Part shown: positions 46,201 through 55,861 of the stretch, piece after piece
Position numbering within the stretch: position 1 is the stretch's first letter
Layout: each line of letters starts with the position of its first letter
Assembly: GCA_002633005.1 (NCBI GenBank)
Contig: NMRA01000193.1
Coordinates: 579,005-641,004, forward strand
DNA: 62,000 nucleotides
DNA from: Phoronis australis
Taxonomy: Eukaryota; Phoronida; Phoronidae
Reading direction: 5' to 3'
Notes under the pieces: generated by a model
Database searches by the model: none
What the model was told of the DNA's origin: nothing
What the model saw: only the letters and a program-made list of their open reading frames with translations
Translations under genes and position numbers: made by a program

Positions 46201-46623
46201 CCGATAGTTCAAAAACAATTTCGCTTCTGCAGACCCAAGGTGTCGGAATGTAATTTGCACAGACATTGCATCCATCGTCCACACTCGCTCCTTCAGCTGT
46301 TCTTGAGATCCACATAAGACATACTCTCGTTTTGTTTTCAAGGAGGCGGAGGATGTCATAAAACGAGCTTCAGGGCGCACGCCAAACGAACGAATTTTTA
46401 TGTAAGGCCCTGTGATTGAGTTGCAGGTATTATTTTCCGACACAAAAAAGTCGACAAAACGCAACTCTATTCTAAAAGCTTGTGTTGACGAGGTCCTCCC
46501 CAAATTCCACTGACACTGATCTCCTTGTAACTTTTTGTTATATGCTGAACCAGCGAAAATACGGGCGCACGCTGTGCTTCGCATAAGCATGAATAAAAGT
46601 TGAAACTGGACAATTGGTTTCAT
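28280..46623 (-). CDS. CUB/C-type lectin/LDLa/LRR seven-helix receptor (GRL101/LGR-type GPCR), three-exon model
   Basis: The model joins 46623-44047, 35497-34536 and 30656-28280 (about 1,971 codons). Both joins are phase-consistent with GT/AG ends. The first completes a C-type lectin domain (YIGLIGE + GGDGSWTDG) and the second completes an LDLa (GCENAFR + CQSGECLP). Order in the protein: signal peptide 1-20, several CUB-like domains to about 775, lectin domain about 780-950, second lectin-like domain about 975-1130, LDLa repeats about 1139-1440, LRRs about 1446-1600, seven helices about 1630-1900, tail. The family (mollusc GRL101, relaxin-receptor-like LGRs) signals through G proteins at the plasma membrane; the ligand is unknown here. 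The CUB and lectin modules suggest binding of glycans or secreted proteins (inference). An in-frame TGA at codon 301 is unexplained, so this allele may be a pseudogene or contain an assembly error. Extra exons cannot be excluded. Confidence 0.75.
30745..31175 (+). repeat. Intron 2 inverted repeat, left copy, with tRNA-like pol III boxes
   Basis: Homologous to the reverse strand of 31825-32243, from AAAGTAGGTTAC through the shared CAATGCGGTTTGTTGAAC and GATGACGTCAG blocks to about 31175. The centre (about 31006-31080) resembles a tRNA: box A TAGCTCAGTAGTTAAGG at 31012 and box B-like GTGTTTGAATC at 31063-31073. It is a SINE-like unit, but the tRNA-like part lies in the middle of the repeat rather than at one end. 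Confidence 0.65.
31533..31818 (+). mobile_element. Fold-back MITE plus tail, copy 1
   Basis: 31657-31818 is a 162-bp near-palindrome with outer arms ATAGATTATTACAT / ATGTAATAATCTAT and inner GATTTTGGAGAATTATC / GATAATTCTCCAAAATC. The preceding 31533-31650 matches the reverse strand of 32690-32820. The whole tail-plus-foldback unit therefore occurs twice in inverted orientation in this intron. Confidence 0.8.
31825..32243 (-). repeat. Intron 2 inverted repeat, right copy, with tRNA-like pol III boxes
   Basis: Reverse-strand homologue of 30745-31175. Read on the minus strand, box A TGGTGTAGTGGTA lies at 31972-31960 and box B GGGTTCGACTCC at 31931-31920, a good tRNA-derived promoter pair. A perfect 22-bp palindrome (TATCTCACTAGTGAGATA core) lies at 31878-31899. 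The outer end has a hairpin GGTTACC-AGT-GGTAACC (about 32221-32237). Confidence 0.7.
32517..32825 (-). mobile_element. Fold-back MITE plus tail, copy 2
   Basis: 32523-32666 is a 144-bp fold-back closely related to 31657-31818, with the same arms and the GCGAAGTCGTTATCCC block. Its flank 32690-32820 matches 31533-31650 inverted. This flank lies just downstream of the Penelope-like ORF on the minus strand and may be that element's 3' tail. Confidence 0.8.
32915..34126 (-). mobile_element. Penelope-like retroelement: RT (3' part) and GIY-YIG endonuclease
   Basis: 34126-33578 encodes the second half of a Penelope-type RT: QTNGVSMGSPLGPTFADF, the catalytic YVDD in YCRYVDDIFMIV, and LPFLDVLI. 33538-32915 continues in the same frame and contains a GIY-YIG-like endonuclease with CSRYVGYTTCTLSRRLSMHL, where RYVGYT corresponds to the YIG half. 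One nonsense codon (TAG at 33580-33578) separates them, followed by 13 codons in frame. The N-terminal RT motifs are missing, so the copy is 5'-truncated at about 34126, beside a microsatellite. It is inside receptor intron 2, same strand as the gene. Confidence 0.88.
34210..34290. repeat. (CA)n and (TA)n microsatellite
   Basis: CA repeats at 34210-34252 are followed by TATATA/TGTATA repeats to about 34290. A hairpin with 9-bp arms TGTCCCAAC / GTTGGGACA follows at 34352-34384. Confidence 0.9.
34536..35497 (-). CDS. Receptor exon 2: C-type lectin domains and LDLa
   Basis: Begins after TATATTGTAG with GGDGSWTDGTQLRFTDWH, the WTDGT...F..W block of a C-type lectin domain, and closes that domain at GLYICKK (about residues 860-953). 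A second lectin-like domain follows: CPEKWTFMKGRCLKM, a CLEKEARVASIGDNDK helix region, then FDCDTEPPF and LNVLCERD. The canonical EPN/QPD and WND calcium motifs are not evident, so calcium-dependent sugar binding is doubtful. An LDLa with CDGNLDCLGGDDEKAC follows, then the first residues of the next LDLa (CENAFR). It ends TTCAG|GTATGC at 34536/34535 in phase 2. The apparent start at 35431 is only an internal Leu codon. Confidence 0.85.
37886..38720 (-). mobile_element. Kolobok-like DNA transposon (835 bp) with TTAA target duplication
   Basis: Terminal inverted repeats of about 36 bp: the left begins TTAGTCGTGCCCTACTC and the right, reversed, TTCGTCGTGCCTTACTC. Both continue through GGAAGTGA.GTTTAGGGG. 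TTAA lies directly outside each end (37882-37885 and 38721-38724). TTAA duplication plus a THAP-domain ORF fits the Kolobok superfamily; piggyBac also uses TTAA but lacks THAP. At 835 bp it has lost most of a transposase and is non-autonomous. It sits in receptor intron 1. Confidence 0.85.
38171..38560 (-). CDS. THAP zinc-finger ORF inside the Kolobok-like element
   Basis: The frame reads RRRVPGCTHYRLTRTL then GMPLHRFPKDDTFRRTW and CRVCGKHF, the C2-CH THAP DNA-binding pattern: VPGC, HRFPKD, W, and C-x2-H. The first zinc-ligand Cys, expected just before VPGC, appears to be Arg. No clear ATG precedes the domain. A Ser/Pro-rich segment follows and stops at 38171. A further open minus-strand stretch at about 37930-38155 could be a second exon, but I found no good donor. 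No catalytic transposase core is visible. Confidence 0.65.
   Translation of the reverse strand: MRRRVPGCTHYRLTRTLGMPLHRFPKDDTFRRTWIVLLMNAALPVHATYKAVENCRVCGKHFLPSDYEREMFAELIRVPAKNLLKEGALLSLLISSSAPSPPPRSAFFKQEDLQAVTSTVTGALSSTVT
44047..46623 (-). CDS. Receptor exon 1: signal peptide, CUB-like domains, start of C-type lectin domain
   Basis: The start is the ATG at 46623-46621 because it opens a good signal peptide (MKPIVQFQLLFMLMRSTACA). The longer upstream ORF to 46731 lacks one at its start. CUB features recur: CQWNL followed by ELRFVDFF and C...YIKIR in the first; LSVEKGERMVITIKYVDLEY...LLIHDGPNE in the second; then CVWVF...YAIYDGD and further degenerate copies. The first half of a lectin domain begins at KCPPGNYFQTNGKCYSL and contains CEKDGAHLVSI. 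The exon ends at GGCGAG|GTAAGT (44047/44046), phase 0. The frame is open except for one TGA at 45721-45723; the 19 codons after it and the remaining 539 codons are in the same frame. Confidence 0.8.
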
Positions 46624-47088
46624 GATTCCCCTTGCTTGACTCTGCGTAATGGTTGAGCACAGTTTCCAGGTTAAGTTCTGAAAGATAAAGTTACACGTGA
46701 AAACTTTGACATTGGTGCATTGAACGTCCACGCTACATATCTCAATCTTTGGCCTTACATGGCCTGGATAGCAAAGAGGACAAGACTCATAGACCAGTCA
46801 AAACGTACCTTTCGGACAGATGTCCCTTACATTACGTCAACATCGAACACACAATGGACATACACAATGATAATTTAAGAATTTCGTCTTCACAGGTTCA
46901 ATTAACGTTTCATTATGTACCTACACTCATTTTAGCCACGCTTTCAAACTTTGATATTCTAAACAGCCATGAAAATGGGCTTTCAGGAGCTCAGGCCCTG
47001 AAACCAGCGTTTCTAAAGCCTGACACAAAACGAGTGAGCGTGAATTAATAAGACGGGCTTAGGAGTAGGCTTCCCTACAAAGACAACC
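46624..47088. promoter_or_regulatory. Upstream region of the receptor gene, possible shared promoter
   Basis: 465 bp separate the receptor's likely start codon (46623, minus) from a possible signal-anchor first exon on the plus strand (47089). This inter-start segment would hold promoter and 5' UTR sequence. No TATA box or CpG-rich block stands out, and a non-coding first receptor exon further upstream cannot be excluded. The plus ORF 46749-47048 has no recognisable features. Confidence 0.3.
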
Positions 47089-47218
47089 ATGATTGCCATG
47101 TGCTTTGTAGTGGCTGCGTTGATGCTATTCCTTAGAGAACTGTCATTGGGTCCCCCTTACGACACCACAGATCCGCATTTAGAAGTGAAGAGCAGACCAC
47201 GGCATTTAAAGGGTTCAA
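47089..47218 (+). CDS. Possible first coding exon with signal anchor
   Basis: An ATG opens a hydrophobic N-terminus (MIAMCFVVAALMLFLRELSL) followed by a hydrophilic stretch. A consensus donor TTCAA|GTAAGAAT lies at 47218/47219. This layout fits the first exon of a type II membrane or secreted protein. No downstream exon could be tied to it, so it is speculative. Confidence 0.25.
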
Positions 47219-49395
47219 GTAAGAATACAAACCATAGTTGTCTAGGTAATAAAAATAGAAGGGGCAAATTTCGCCAAATATCCACCTTTTCAAAATATTT
47301 TGTGTATTACTACAGGAACGTTACCATAATCATACAAGTGTTGTGTTTTGTTTATGGAAACACTGGAATCTATTGCAAGAATTAGCTTCATATATTATCT
47401 TGAATTCTTTTTATCAACGACAGGGTGGAAATCACTAATCTGCTTTTTTAGACGGTGGGTAGAAGCTCATACAGCGTTAACCCAATTTTTTCTATGTGAC
47501 TAGTTAATACACAAATTCCAACGTCTACATTTTCAGATGTTTGTGTTTTTGTTGCAAGAAATACTATGCACATTTCTGCCACTTGGCGGCCCTTCCCTAT
47601 TAAATGGACCAATCTGAGAGCCAGATTGTACTGTTGTGTTGACAAACTTAAACATGGCAGCGCCCGCTCATGGAGTGACATATCTGTATAATTCAAGGTT
47701 CATGAATCAGCACTCAGTTGTGATTCCCAGAACCTGAAGAAGTGTACAGAAGCATGCCGACGAAAGCTGATGGACTGTGCAACTTTGTGAATCAGTATAG
47801 ATGGAAAAGAACAACAGGAGTCACAGACGACAAACGATTGTGCAGAAAAGCAGCTGCTTTGCTCCACTGACTTATAACATGCCCTAATGTACTGTTATAA
47901 AGGACTAAGCGTCAGAGCAAAAATTGAAAGGTCATGTAACCACATAGCAACGTTTGAAGACACCAGCCCAGAAGTAAAACTGAAGCTGCTGAAATTGACA
48001 CAAATGTTGCCCAGCAAATTCGAGCAGAATCAATCAGACTTTCAAAATCTGGAACACCAAATTGACCTAAATTTCGTAAATTCTGTCACTTGAGTGCATC
48101 ATTTGCGAGCAGGACAAGTATGTTTTGTACAACAATTTAGGAAAGAGAAAGAAGGAACAACTTTCTAGCTTTGAAAACAACATAGGTATGTGTTTTGTAA
48201 GGCACATCTTAGTGTTTCCCAAGTGTGTTCAGTATCATCACCAGTTGTATTTCAACTTGTTCTGCCTTAGGCTGCCCAGGCCTTAGACAATACCGCTGTC
48301 CATACACTGGAAGATTTTCGGCAAATTATGCATCACACTATTAAGCCATCAAAGTCATGTTTCCATAAGTTTAGAAGTACATTTTGTGCATAGAGGGGTG
48401 CCTTAGGTGGCCGTTGATGATTTTATTTGTTCCCTGCTTGAACAAATGCTGCAATCAAACATTTTTATAACAGATCGTCGTTCAGTTGCCCAAATGGACA
48501 ATTGTCCATTTTTACACTGCTCACGCCAGGAAATAATCATATATAGTCATACTACAGGTGTGATTTTAAGCACTTTGAGAAGGTTAAAAGGAGTAGATGG
48601 TTGCAATGAACTGCTAAATCAACATGCCCAAGTGGCTGTTAGTCTAGCCCTAATGTTGGGACAGAAATGTTTTGTAAACATTAGATACTTAGGTGGCCGT
48701 AATAGTAAGTAAATTGCAGTACCCAAGAAACCGGCGTCCTCGTTACAATCTGAGGACAGGGGAAGCCCCTGCCCATTTTGTTATAGGATGACAATTTAAG
48801 TGAGCTTGCTTGTACACCCCACCTGGGCTCAACTCGATTCATTCACTTATTTGACAACAGGGTCTTGGCTGTGTTTCTGTGTTTACGTGGTGGTTCCAAT
48901 GGATCAGCTTACTGCACCGTCAGCACAGAATGCAGAGGATCCGGTGCTCAAATCTCACACAGAACGAGATATTTTAGACTTGTAATTACTTGGGCATGTG
49001 GTTTGACCATAATACTCCGATAGGACATTTAAAGCGTGCTTTATGCAACCACATAAAAGTATATTTCACAAATATATTTGACAAATAACACATCAGCCTA
49101 CATCCAAGTAACACGTGTATAATATTAATGACATGAGTCTTGCAACAACTTCTCCCGGGACAATGTCAGAATAGCACGCGAGTTTTTGTGAAATCAGTAT
49201 TAAAGACCTATGGTCCGAGTTGTAGACAAAAAACTCGTTTACAGATTTAACTGGATAACTGATCTCAGTCGGCATACATCATTTTAGCGAGAGACAATTC
49301 AATTAACTATTCAGTGCTTGTCCTGTGATTTGTTGCGCTTACTAATACTAGGTCTCGCTGGCTCGATTTGTGATTTACACTGTCTTGTAAGTGTT
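47219..49395. other. Unassigned stretch with a few coding-like plus ORFs
   Basis: Plus-strand peptides at about 47754-47870 (MPTKADGLCNFVNQYRWKRT) and 47887-48093, and the ORF 48407-48712, have somewhat protein-like composition. They match no family I recognise and are separated by stops. They may be remains of a transposon. Confidence 0.25.
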
Positions 49396-50465
49396 CAGGC
49401 CCTTTTATACTAACGTCGACGCGTCGATGTAAGGAGTTTGCGTATAATACAATGGTTCGACCCACCTTGGAATACGCCTCTACTATTTGGGACCCTTATA
49501 GCCTACCCAAAAAGACATCGCAGCTGTAGAGAAAGTACAGAGGAGAGCTATCCTCTGTTGGTTCAATGTTAGAAACCCTAAACTGGTCCACCCTGAAAAT
49601 GTTTTACAAATATGATAAGAAGTCAGTCGTTGCCCCTACTGGAGATCTTACTGTCGCGGGCATCTGTGCCAGAAGGTCTTCCAATTATAGTATTCCAATA
49701 AATAGGACAGATAACAGGAAAAAGACATTTTTCCTAGAACAGTCGCGGATGGTTATAGCTTGCCGGGCTGCATTACATCAATCCCTTCTCTTGATAACTT
49801 TGTAAGCAAGCTATCTGCCTTTCTGAAGTAACATAGTAGGGTGCCTCCATTTGAGGCACCCGTTTACTGACTGCCGTATCTGTTAACAATCTAGCTACAT
49901 GTATGTTAACAGACCTCTGAAGTGACGTTCACTATGTATATATGTATCCTTTCAAACCTGTTATAGTTGTTCTCTTTTTTGTTGAATTTCATTGTTATAC
50001 AGTGACATAATACTCTGGAGAGAGTGTGGTGACTTAAAATAAGAAGAGAGAAAAAGAAGAAGAACGGTTAACTTCGGTCTTTGATCGAAGATAACAGCGC
50101 CAGTTAACTTCGCAGTAAACATGTGTATTTAACAGCGGAGCGCCGACGCTGCGGTGCAGTATGAACGTTCAACTTCGGTCCCATCGAAGTTATCGCCAGG
50201 GGCCACTGTTATTGTCAACAGGCTCTTTCATACTGACTTACTTCGGTATGAGCGAAGTTAACTAAACCGTTCATACCTACTTCCGAAGTTACGGACATCG
50301 AAGTAAACGGTAGGTGGCGCTGTTTACATCGAAATAATCGCAAGGTAGCGTGTCACATTTTTTTAATGTGACAACTTACATGTGCTAATAATTATTTTTA
50401 ACTCGATTGGTGATTATTCGACCAAAATATAAGCAACTATTGGCGACGACACTGGCCTTTCAGTA
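49396..50465 (+). repeat. AACTTCG-rich element, left copy (interrupted by a LINE)
   Basis: A terminus-like AGGCCCTTTTATACTAACGTCGAC block lies at 49396-49419. After a LINE insertion the element resumes at 50068-50216 and continues at 50219-50465. It is dense in AACTTCG / CGAAGTT motifs in both orientations. It is homologous to the reverse strand of 55862-56330, but its two halves are in the opposite order there. No ORF. Confidence 0.6.
49437..50067 (+). mobile_element. CR1/L2-like LINE 3' end
   Basis: Encodes the C-terminal part of a LINE RT protein in shifted frames: MVRPTLEYASTIWDPYSLPK, then a VEKVQRRAILCW-type block and a terminal SLDNFVSKLSAFLK. The 3' UTR has a perfect hairpin (GGGTGCCTC / GAGGCACCC, 49839-49861) and ends in a GAA-rich tail (about 50040-50067). 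It is heavily 5'-truncated and lies inside the AACTTCG-rich repeat. Confidence 0.75.
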
Positions 50466-51123
50466 TCAGTCCACGGATCCACCGACCACAGTATAGCCAA
50501 CAAGGCGCAAGGTGGAGGGTCAACCATTCAGAGCTATGTTTAGTCTAATAAAACACATTAGGGATGAGAGAAATTAGGTGAAATATGACACCACAAAGTT
50601 TGGTGGTTTAGGAAATATTAGGGCAGTCTTCTGGGGGCAAAATGAGGCAATTTCTTAATGCAGAATGAGTCATTTTTACTGCATCTTCTACTGCAGTCTG
50701 TGCTTCAAACAGAATCTTTTCTGAAAAATTTTGATATCACGTGATAGATTCATGACCAACGTAAGCAAAAACGGCACCGACAATAAAACATCGGTTACAT
50801 TAGCAACACTAGAGCTGTTTTCGTGGAGGTACATTTCATGCTTTTGAAAAAACCAACTTTAAGTTATATCCTTATAGCGAAGCTTCCCCCAGAGAGAAAA
50901 ATGAAAGTAATAACATGGGCATGTAGAAAACTCCATGCACTTGAAAGTAATACAAAAAACTTTGTCAGCCCTTCATGGAGGCTTGGTAATAGGTGCCTAA
51001 ATTTCCCTATTTTCAGACCGCACATTTCTGTATTTGTCATGCTAAACCAGTCACTAGTTATGCGCCGTTTGTACGCATTAAAATGCCCTAGTATAATACA
51101 TACACAAAACGTACCGAGAATGG
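50466..51123. other. Non-coding stretch
   Basis: No supported gene. ORFs 50823-51137 (plus) and 50864-51217 (minus) overlap on opposite strands and run into a fold-back element. Neither has a recognisable domain. Confidence 0.35.
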
Positions 51124-51231
51124 TGTACATGAAGTAATATCCCACGAGATAATATTCCGCGTATCGACCTCGACCTTCGGTGTCGGTTGATACGCGGAAT
51201 AATGTCGAGTGGGACATTACTTCATGTACAG
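51124..51231. mobile_element. 108-bp fold-back MITE
   Basis: Near-perfect palindrome with arms GTACATGAAGTAATATCCCA / TGGGACATTACTTCATGTAC and inner TTCCGCGTATC / GATACGCGGAA. The loop is about 16-20 nt. No coding capacity. Confidence 0.85.
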
Positions 51232-51739
51232 CAATTGAGGTACGTTTGGTAGTTATCCCATACGCTTCGAATTCCTATGTATCTTTCAATTCTTGGCAGA
51301 TTTTTTAAATACCGCACTCAGACTGTTCACATGGCTGATCAAATCCTATATGCATGTACTTGCGCGTTAGGCTGCAAGTTTTCTCTAATAAAAGAAAGTT
51401 TTAAATGTGACGATTTATCACTTGAAAAGAAAAAACAAAGACGAAAACAAGGGTGGTTTTTCTTTGAACTTGTAACATCTCCTGAAAATAGTTAAATAAC
51501 AACAATATTTGATATTGTAGTTACCGAGGAATCGGCGTCTGAGTTGCAGACGATAAAATATTTAGCAAATGAAAACTGAGACAGAACTGTCATATTACTA
51601 ACAGTCCTGTTGCAGACTTGATATTACGATTGAGACTTGATTGTATGTTGAGCGTTATTGACACTGCTGTAATTGTATTACGTTAAACTATTTTCCGAAA
51701 GTTTTCCCTCGACAAATTCAATGCCTATGGGATAAAACA

Positions 51740-54700
51740 ATGGGGCTATTCGGAAAATTCACATTAACTAGAGGGCGCGCGTGTACTAGTGGTGATAGAT
51801 TAACAGCCTCGATTTCGCGAGCCCTTTAAATACATGGTGAAATGGCTTGTAGGCGTGCCAACTGAATCTGAGATTGCGTGAAAAGGGTGCTTCTATGAGA
51901 GAAAGTAAGCACGATCTAAACAAAGGTAAGGTTTGTGATTATTTTAACAATTATTCCATGTTTATTCTACTGATGCCTGTTAACTGAGATACTCGCCGAT
52001 GTCGACACCACGGCAGTCGCCAGTCGAACACTATACTTGACGTAGCACTCGGGATGTTTTCGTACATCAAAGCAGTATTATTGCTTGGAATGATTTCTAA
52101 CAGGTTTATCAGTGACAGTTACATCAATGAATGTTGAATGTTTAACTCGATATTGGTTAGTGAGATTACAATCCAAGCCCAATGCCATGACAAAGGGTAC
52201 GTAAATATACATTAGACTATTTGTTTACTCCCTATCCTGTGTCTTCCGGAAATTTATTACACGTTGAAATAAAAATCTATCATGTCTGTTTTCACGTGAC
52301 CTTTGGTTTTTAGATTTGAGGGCTTGTACCGTGCAGAAGAGACATGCATCACTTCTGCATCTACCCTGAATGGGCAAAAATTGGTTTAAGCAGTTGACTG
52401 CAGCTAACCAGCATGCTTGATCTTCCCATCAAGTGTAGACCTGTTGTTAAAGCCTACTTTCTTTATCGGAGACAACGAATAAGCTTTGTTACTCCAGCCC
52501 ACAGCATTTCCACTCACCATTAGTGCTGCATGGCACAATGTACATGTCAGTGGCCCCGGTGAAATGTGAATCGCACAACGAAGTTACCATAAGACAACGT
52601 GTTGTTTGTGTATAAAGAGGAATTATATCTGACTGCTACACAAGTCAGCCTCGTTGGTGAGGATGCCCTTTCATAGGCAATAAGTCATGTGTGAACAACA
52701 GCTTATTTCCTTTCCTGGAAGAAACATCAAGGATTGAAGCTAAAGAAGACCTAGTGACACGCTGGTCTAGTTCAGGGTCAGATTTTGGGCACAAAACGAG
52801 TCAAGTGATATACTGTTGTGTTTACCTTCAAGGATCTAATTGAGGCTGAATGAGGTTACCTGGACGAAAGCCACTTGCCGAAACTGGACCTTTTTTACAA
52901 GCGCTTCTATAGGCTATTGAAACTAGATCTCTGTGGAATGAAAACCAAAAGCATCTGGTATAAATACCTGTTCTTTCTCACTGAGTGACCTTAACTTTTC
53001 CTTTCAGAAGGCTTTATGCTAATGGTAAAAACTTTTCAATTTGGTACCCATTATGGGGAAATGACATTCAGTGACTGCATCGATTGTCTTATTGTCAGTA
53101 GAAAGCCAGTTAATGTTACACTTTGATGATGAATAAAATTTTCATCAACAGGCAAGATTGTCACTAATTATTGAAACCACAATATTTCCTCAGTTTTAAA
53201 GCCCCACACAGTGCAGTTGTGCTTATTCTTTATAAAGCTGAAATGATTAGCGATTACGCTTGCAAATTCCTCAGCGCTGACCTCTAGAAATGTGCAGCGA
53301 CCAAAATGAAGCACTCCCGTTGTTTGCATTTGATTTGTCTGTGTGTGTAATTATTTTTAGAGCTTTCTTAAGAAGGCCTTTGAACAATTTTAAGTTTTGT
53401 GTTAACTTGTCCACAACAAAAGTTCCACATGCAATAAAAGTATATAAAAAACAACATTGTTAAAAACAATAGTAATTTTCCCTAGCAATGGAGTTCAAAA
53501 TCAGACATATCATGGGCTGAATTTCTGAATTTTGTTCGATTCTCTCAGGTTAATGCCGAAGGATTTCTTTTCACTTTGTCCAAAGGTAAAATAGACGGTC
53601 AGGCGGCTGGTTTCAGTTGTTTTCTCTCACCTGTAACAGAATAGCGAGAGAAATATTAACAAATTATAAAAGAAATCACAAGACAAAACTACTTTAGTAA
53701 GGCAGAACATACTTGACGTTTCATCTTCATGTTTATATGTAGAAACTAATAATCTCTGTACCCAAGTCTTATTTAAGATCTGAATTAAACTATGTGAAAC
53801 AGGCTAAAAGTGATTTAATAATGTGTATTTTTCACAACACCCGAAATGTGCATCTGACCTCAACAAGTAAAATTCATTCTAGGTGTCAATTTTTATTCTA
53901 ATGCAATGTTATAACGTTTACTGAATACTGAGCTCATTGATCGGTTAATTCAGTAACTAATCTGGTAGTCCTGGGGGTAGAGTCCGCCATAAAATAAGGA
54001 AACTCACTCGTCTAGAGAATTTTATTGGACATAGCATAGCTTTGAATAGAGCCTGCTGTGAAAGTCATCCTTGACTTCTGAGCGTCATGTATCATACACC
54101 TCCTATATTGGGCGCATTCCCACCCCTGGAGCACGTACAATATGTGAATATGTGATGCTAGCCCCCCCCCGGCATCCGAGTCCTGTGTGAGTTTCCGAAA
54201 AGAAACNGTCAATTTTTATTCTAATGCAATGTTATAACGTTTACTGAATACTGAGCTCATTGATCGGTTAATTCAGTAACTAATCTGGTAGTCATGGGGG
54301 TAGAGTCCGCCATAAAATAAGGAAACTCACTCGTCTAGAGAATTTTATTGGACATAGCATAGCTTTGAATAGAGCCTGCTGTGAAAGTCATCCTTGACTT
54401 CTGAGCGTCATGTATCATACACCTCCTATATTGGGCGCATTCCCACCCCTGGAGCACGTACAATATGTGAATATGTGATGCTAGCCCCCCCCCGGCATCC
54501 GAGTCCTGTGTGAGTTTCCGAAAAGAAACACTTAGTTCCATTCAATAAACCCGTTATTCAGAGGGGTAACTGGTGGGGATTATATCACCGAACGATGTCG
54601 ATAGAAACTTGATTGCTAAAAACTTACCAAGTTACGTTATGTAGTCTCCCAAAGGGACTTCGGCATCCACCCACTTTTTGTCAGTTGGTTGACCCTTTTG

Positions 54701-54930
54701 ACCGCAATGCTCCATGAATATAGTAACCTTAGGTCTTTTGGTAATTTGTGACCACCTGTCAAAGACTTGCACCTGAGAAAATAGCAATAAAAAGGCTTTG
54801 CACGACGACGTATTTTGATAACAATTCCATGTTTTACCAGTTGTTTACATGCAGACAGCGACGCATGCGCAATTCAATCACCACTAGTACAGCAGCGACA
54901 CCGCAAGGAGAATTCTCCGAATAGCCCCAT
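51740..54930. mobile_element. 3.2-kb element with TIRs and no ORF
   Basis: The ends are inverted: ATGGGGCTATTCGGAAAATT at 51740 and the same with one change reading inward from 54930. A second conserved block, GTACTAGTGGTGAT, lies further in at both ends. There is no long ORF inside, so it would be non-autonomous. The true length is probably about 320 bp shorter because of a likely assembly duplication at 53885-54529. Superfamily not assigned, and no clear target duplication. Confidence 0.65.
53885..54529. repeat. 322-bp duplication around an ambiguous base, probable assembly artefact
   Basis: 53885-54206 and 54208-54529 are essentially identical (one difference seen, GTCCTGGG/GTCATGGG) and are separated by a single N at 54207. 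The twin minus-strand ORFs 54012-54212 and 54335-54541 come from this duplication and are not genes. Confidence 0.85.
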
Positions 54931-55861
54931 ATACAGAATTGGTTTGCTTAAATGTTTGTGATTAATTTTAAAGACACCAGCATTTCCCCTCTAAAATATG
55001 AAATTATAATAGATTTGTTCATCTAACTCATTGAATACCAAACTAAAGCATACAATGTGTTAGTTGAATGATGGCTGATCTTAGGTGCAAGTTTGCGAAA
55101 TTATCTATTTATCTGGCACTGCCAGTCGCATCAAGTGTGGTAGTTTTACAAATTGCCGAGAGAAACAACTTTGAAAACTCTTTGGAAATGTACAAGGAAC
55201 TTAGCGAGACATTTGAGAACCTTAAAAGTGAGGGAGGTGATGTGAAGGAGGTGGAACGTGTCCTCTGGAGTAGTCTGACTGCCTCGAAGGCGTGCTGCAG
55301 GAGGTAGATAATCTAACGTAGTACATTCACTTGCCCGAATCATCGATACAACCCTCGATCTATATTGGCGTCGCCAAAAACACTGAGTACATCCGCTGCA
55401 CACAACTGGGGAAATCCTACAGAGGTTTGAAAAATGACCAAAGACGTACATGTAAAATCGAGGTTCAACGTCCTGCTTCGTGTGAGCTCAGATAGGAATC
55501 ACTAAACTCCAGGGTCTGACCCTGAGGAATACTTTTAGGAGCACGTCAATCACGCGTAAATACTTTTAATGATGCACCGTGATTGCTTATAACTTGGGCC
55601 GTATTGCTTAATCATATCTTATTTCAAATGTCTTGAAGTACACTATATGCAGTGTATTGTTGCACAACGGGATGACTGCAGAGGGGAACAACTGATCAAA
55701 ATGCCATACCAACAGTGTTAGCAATATCCTGTCTGCGAAAAATTATGTTTGGTTAAGTTCATCAGTTTTGTTGCGCGCTTAGGATTGCAACAGGTACGCG
55801 GAATCACAGAAACTGACCCCACCTTGCCGCTGGATGGCTGGTGCTCTCATGGACTAGTACA
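54931..55861. other. Unassigned stretch
   Basis: One plus ORF, 55068-55307, opens with a hydrophobic stretch and continues into a charged helix-like segment (LKSEGGDVKEVERVLWSSL). No family recognised and no splice context established. Otherwise nothing seen. Confidence 0.25.

Noticed and set aside
54012-54541. Pair of identical minus ORFs as tandem paralogous genes
   Set aside because: They come from the 322-bp duplication around an N and have no recognisable domain.
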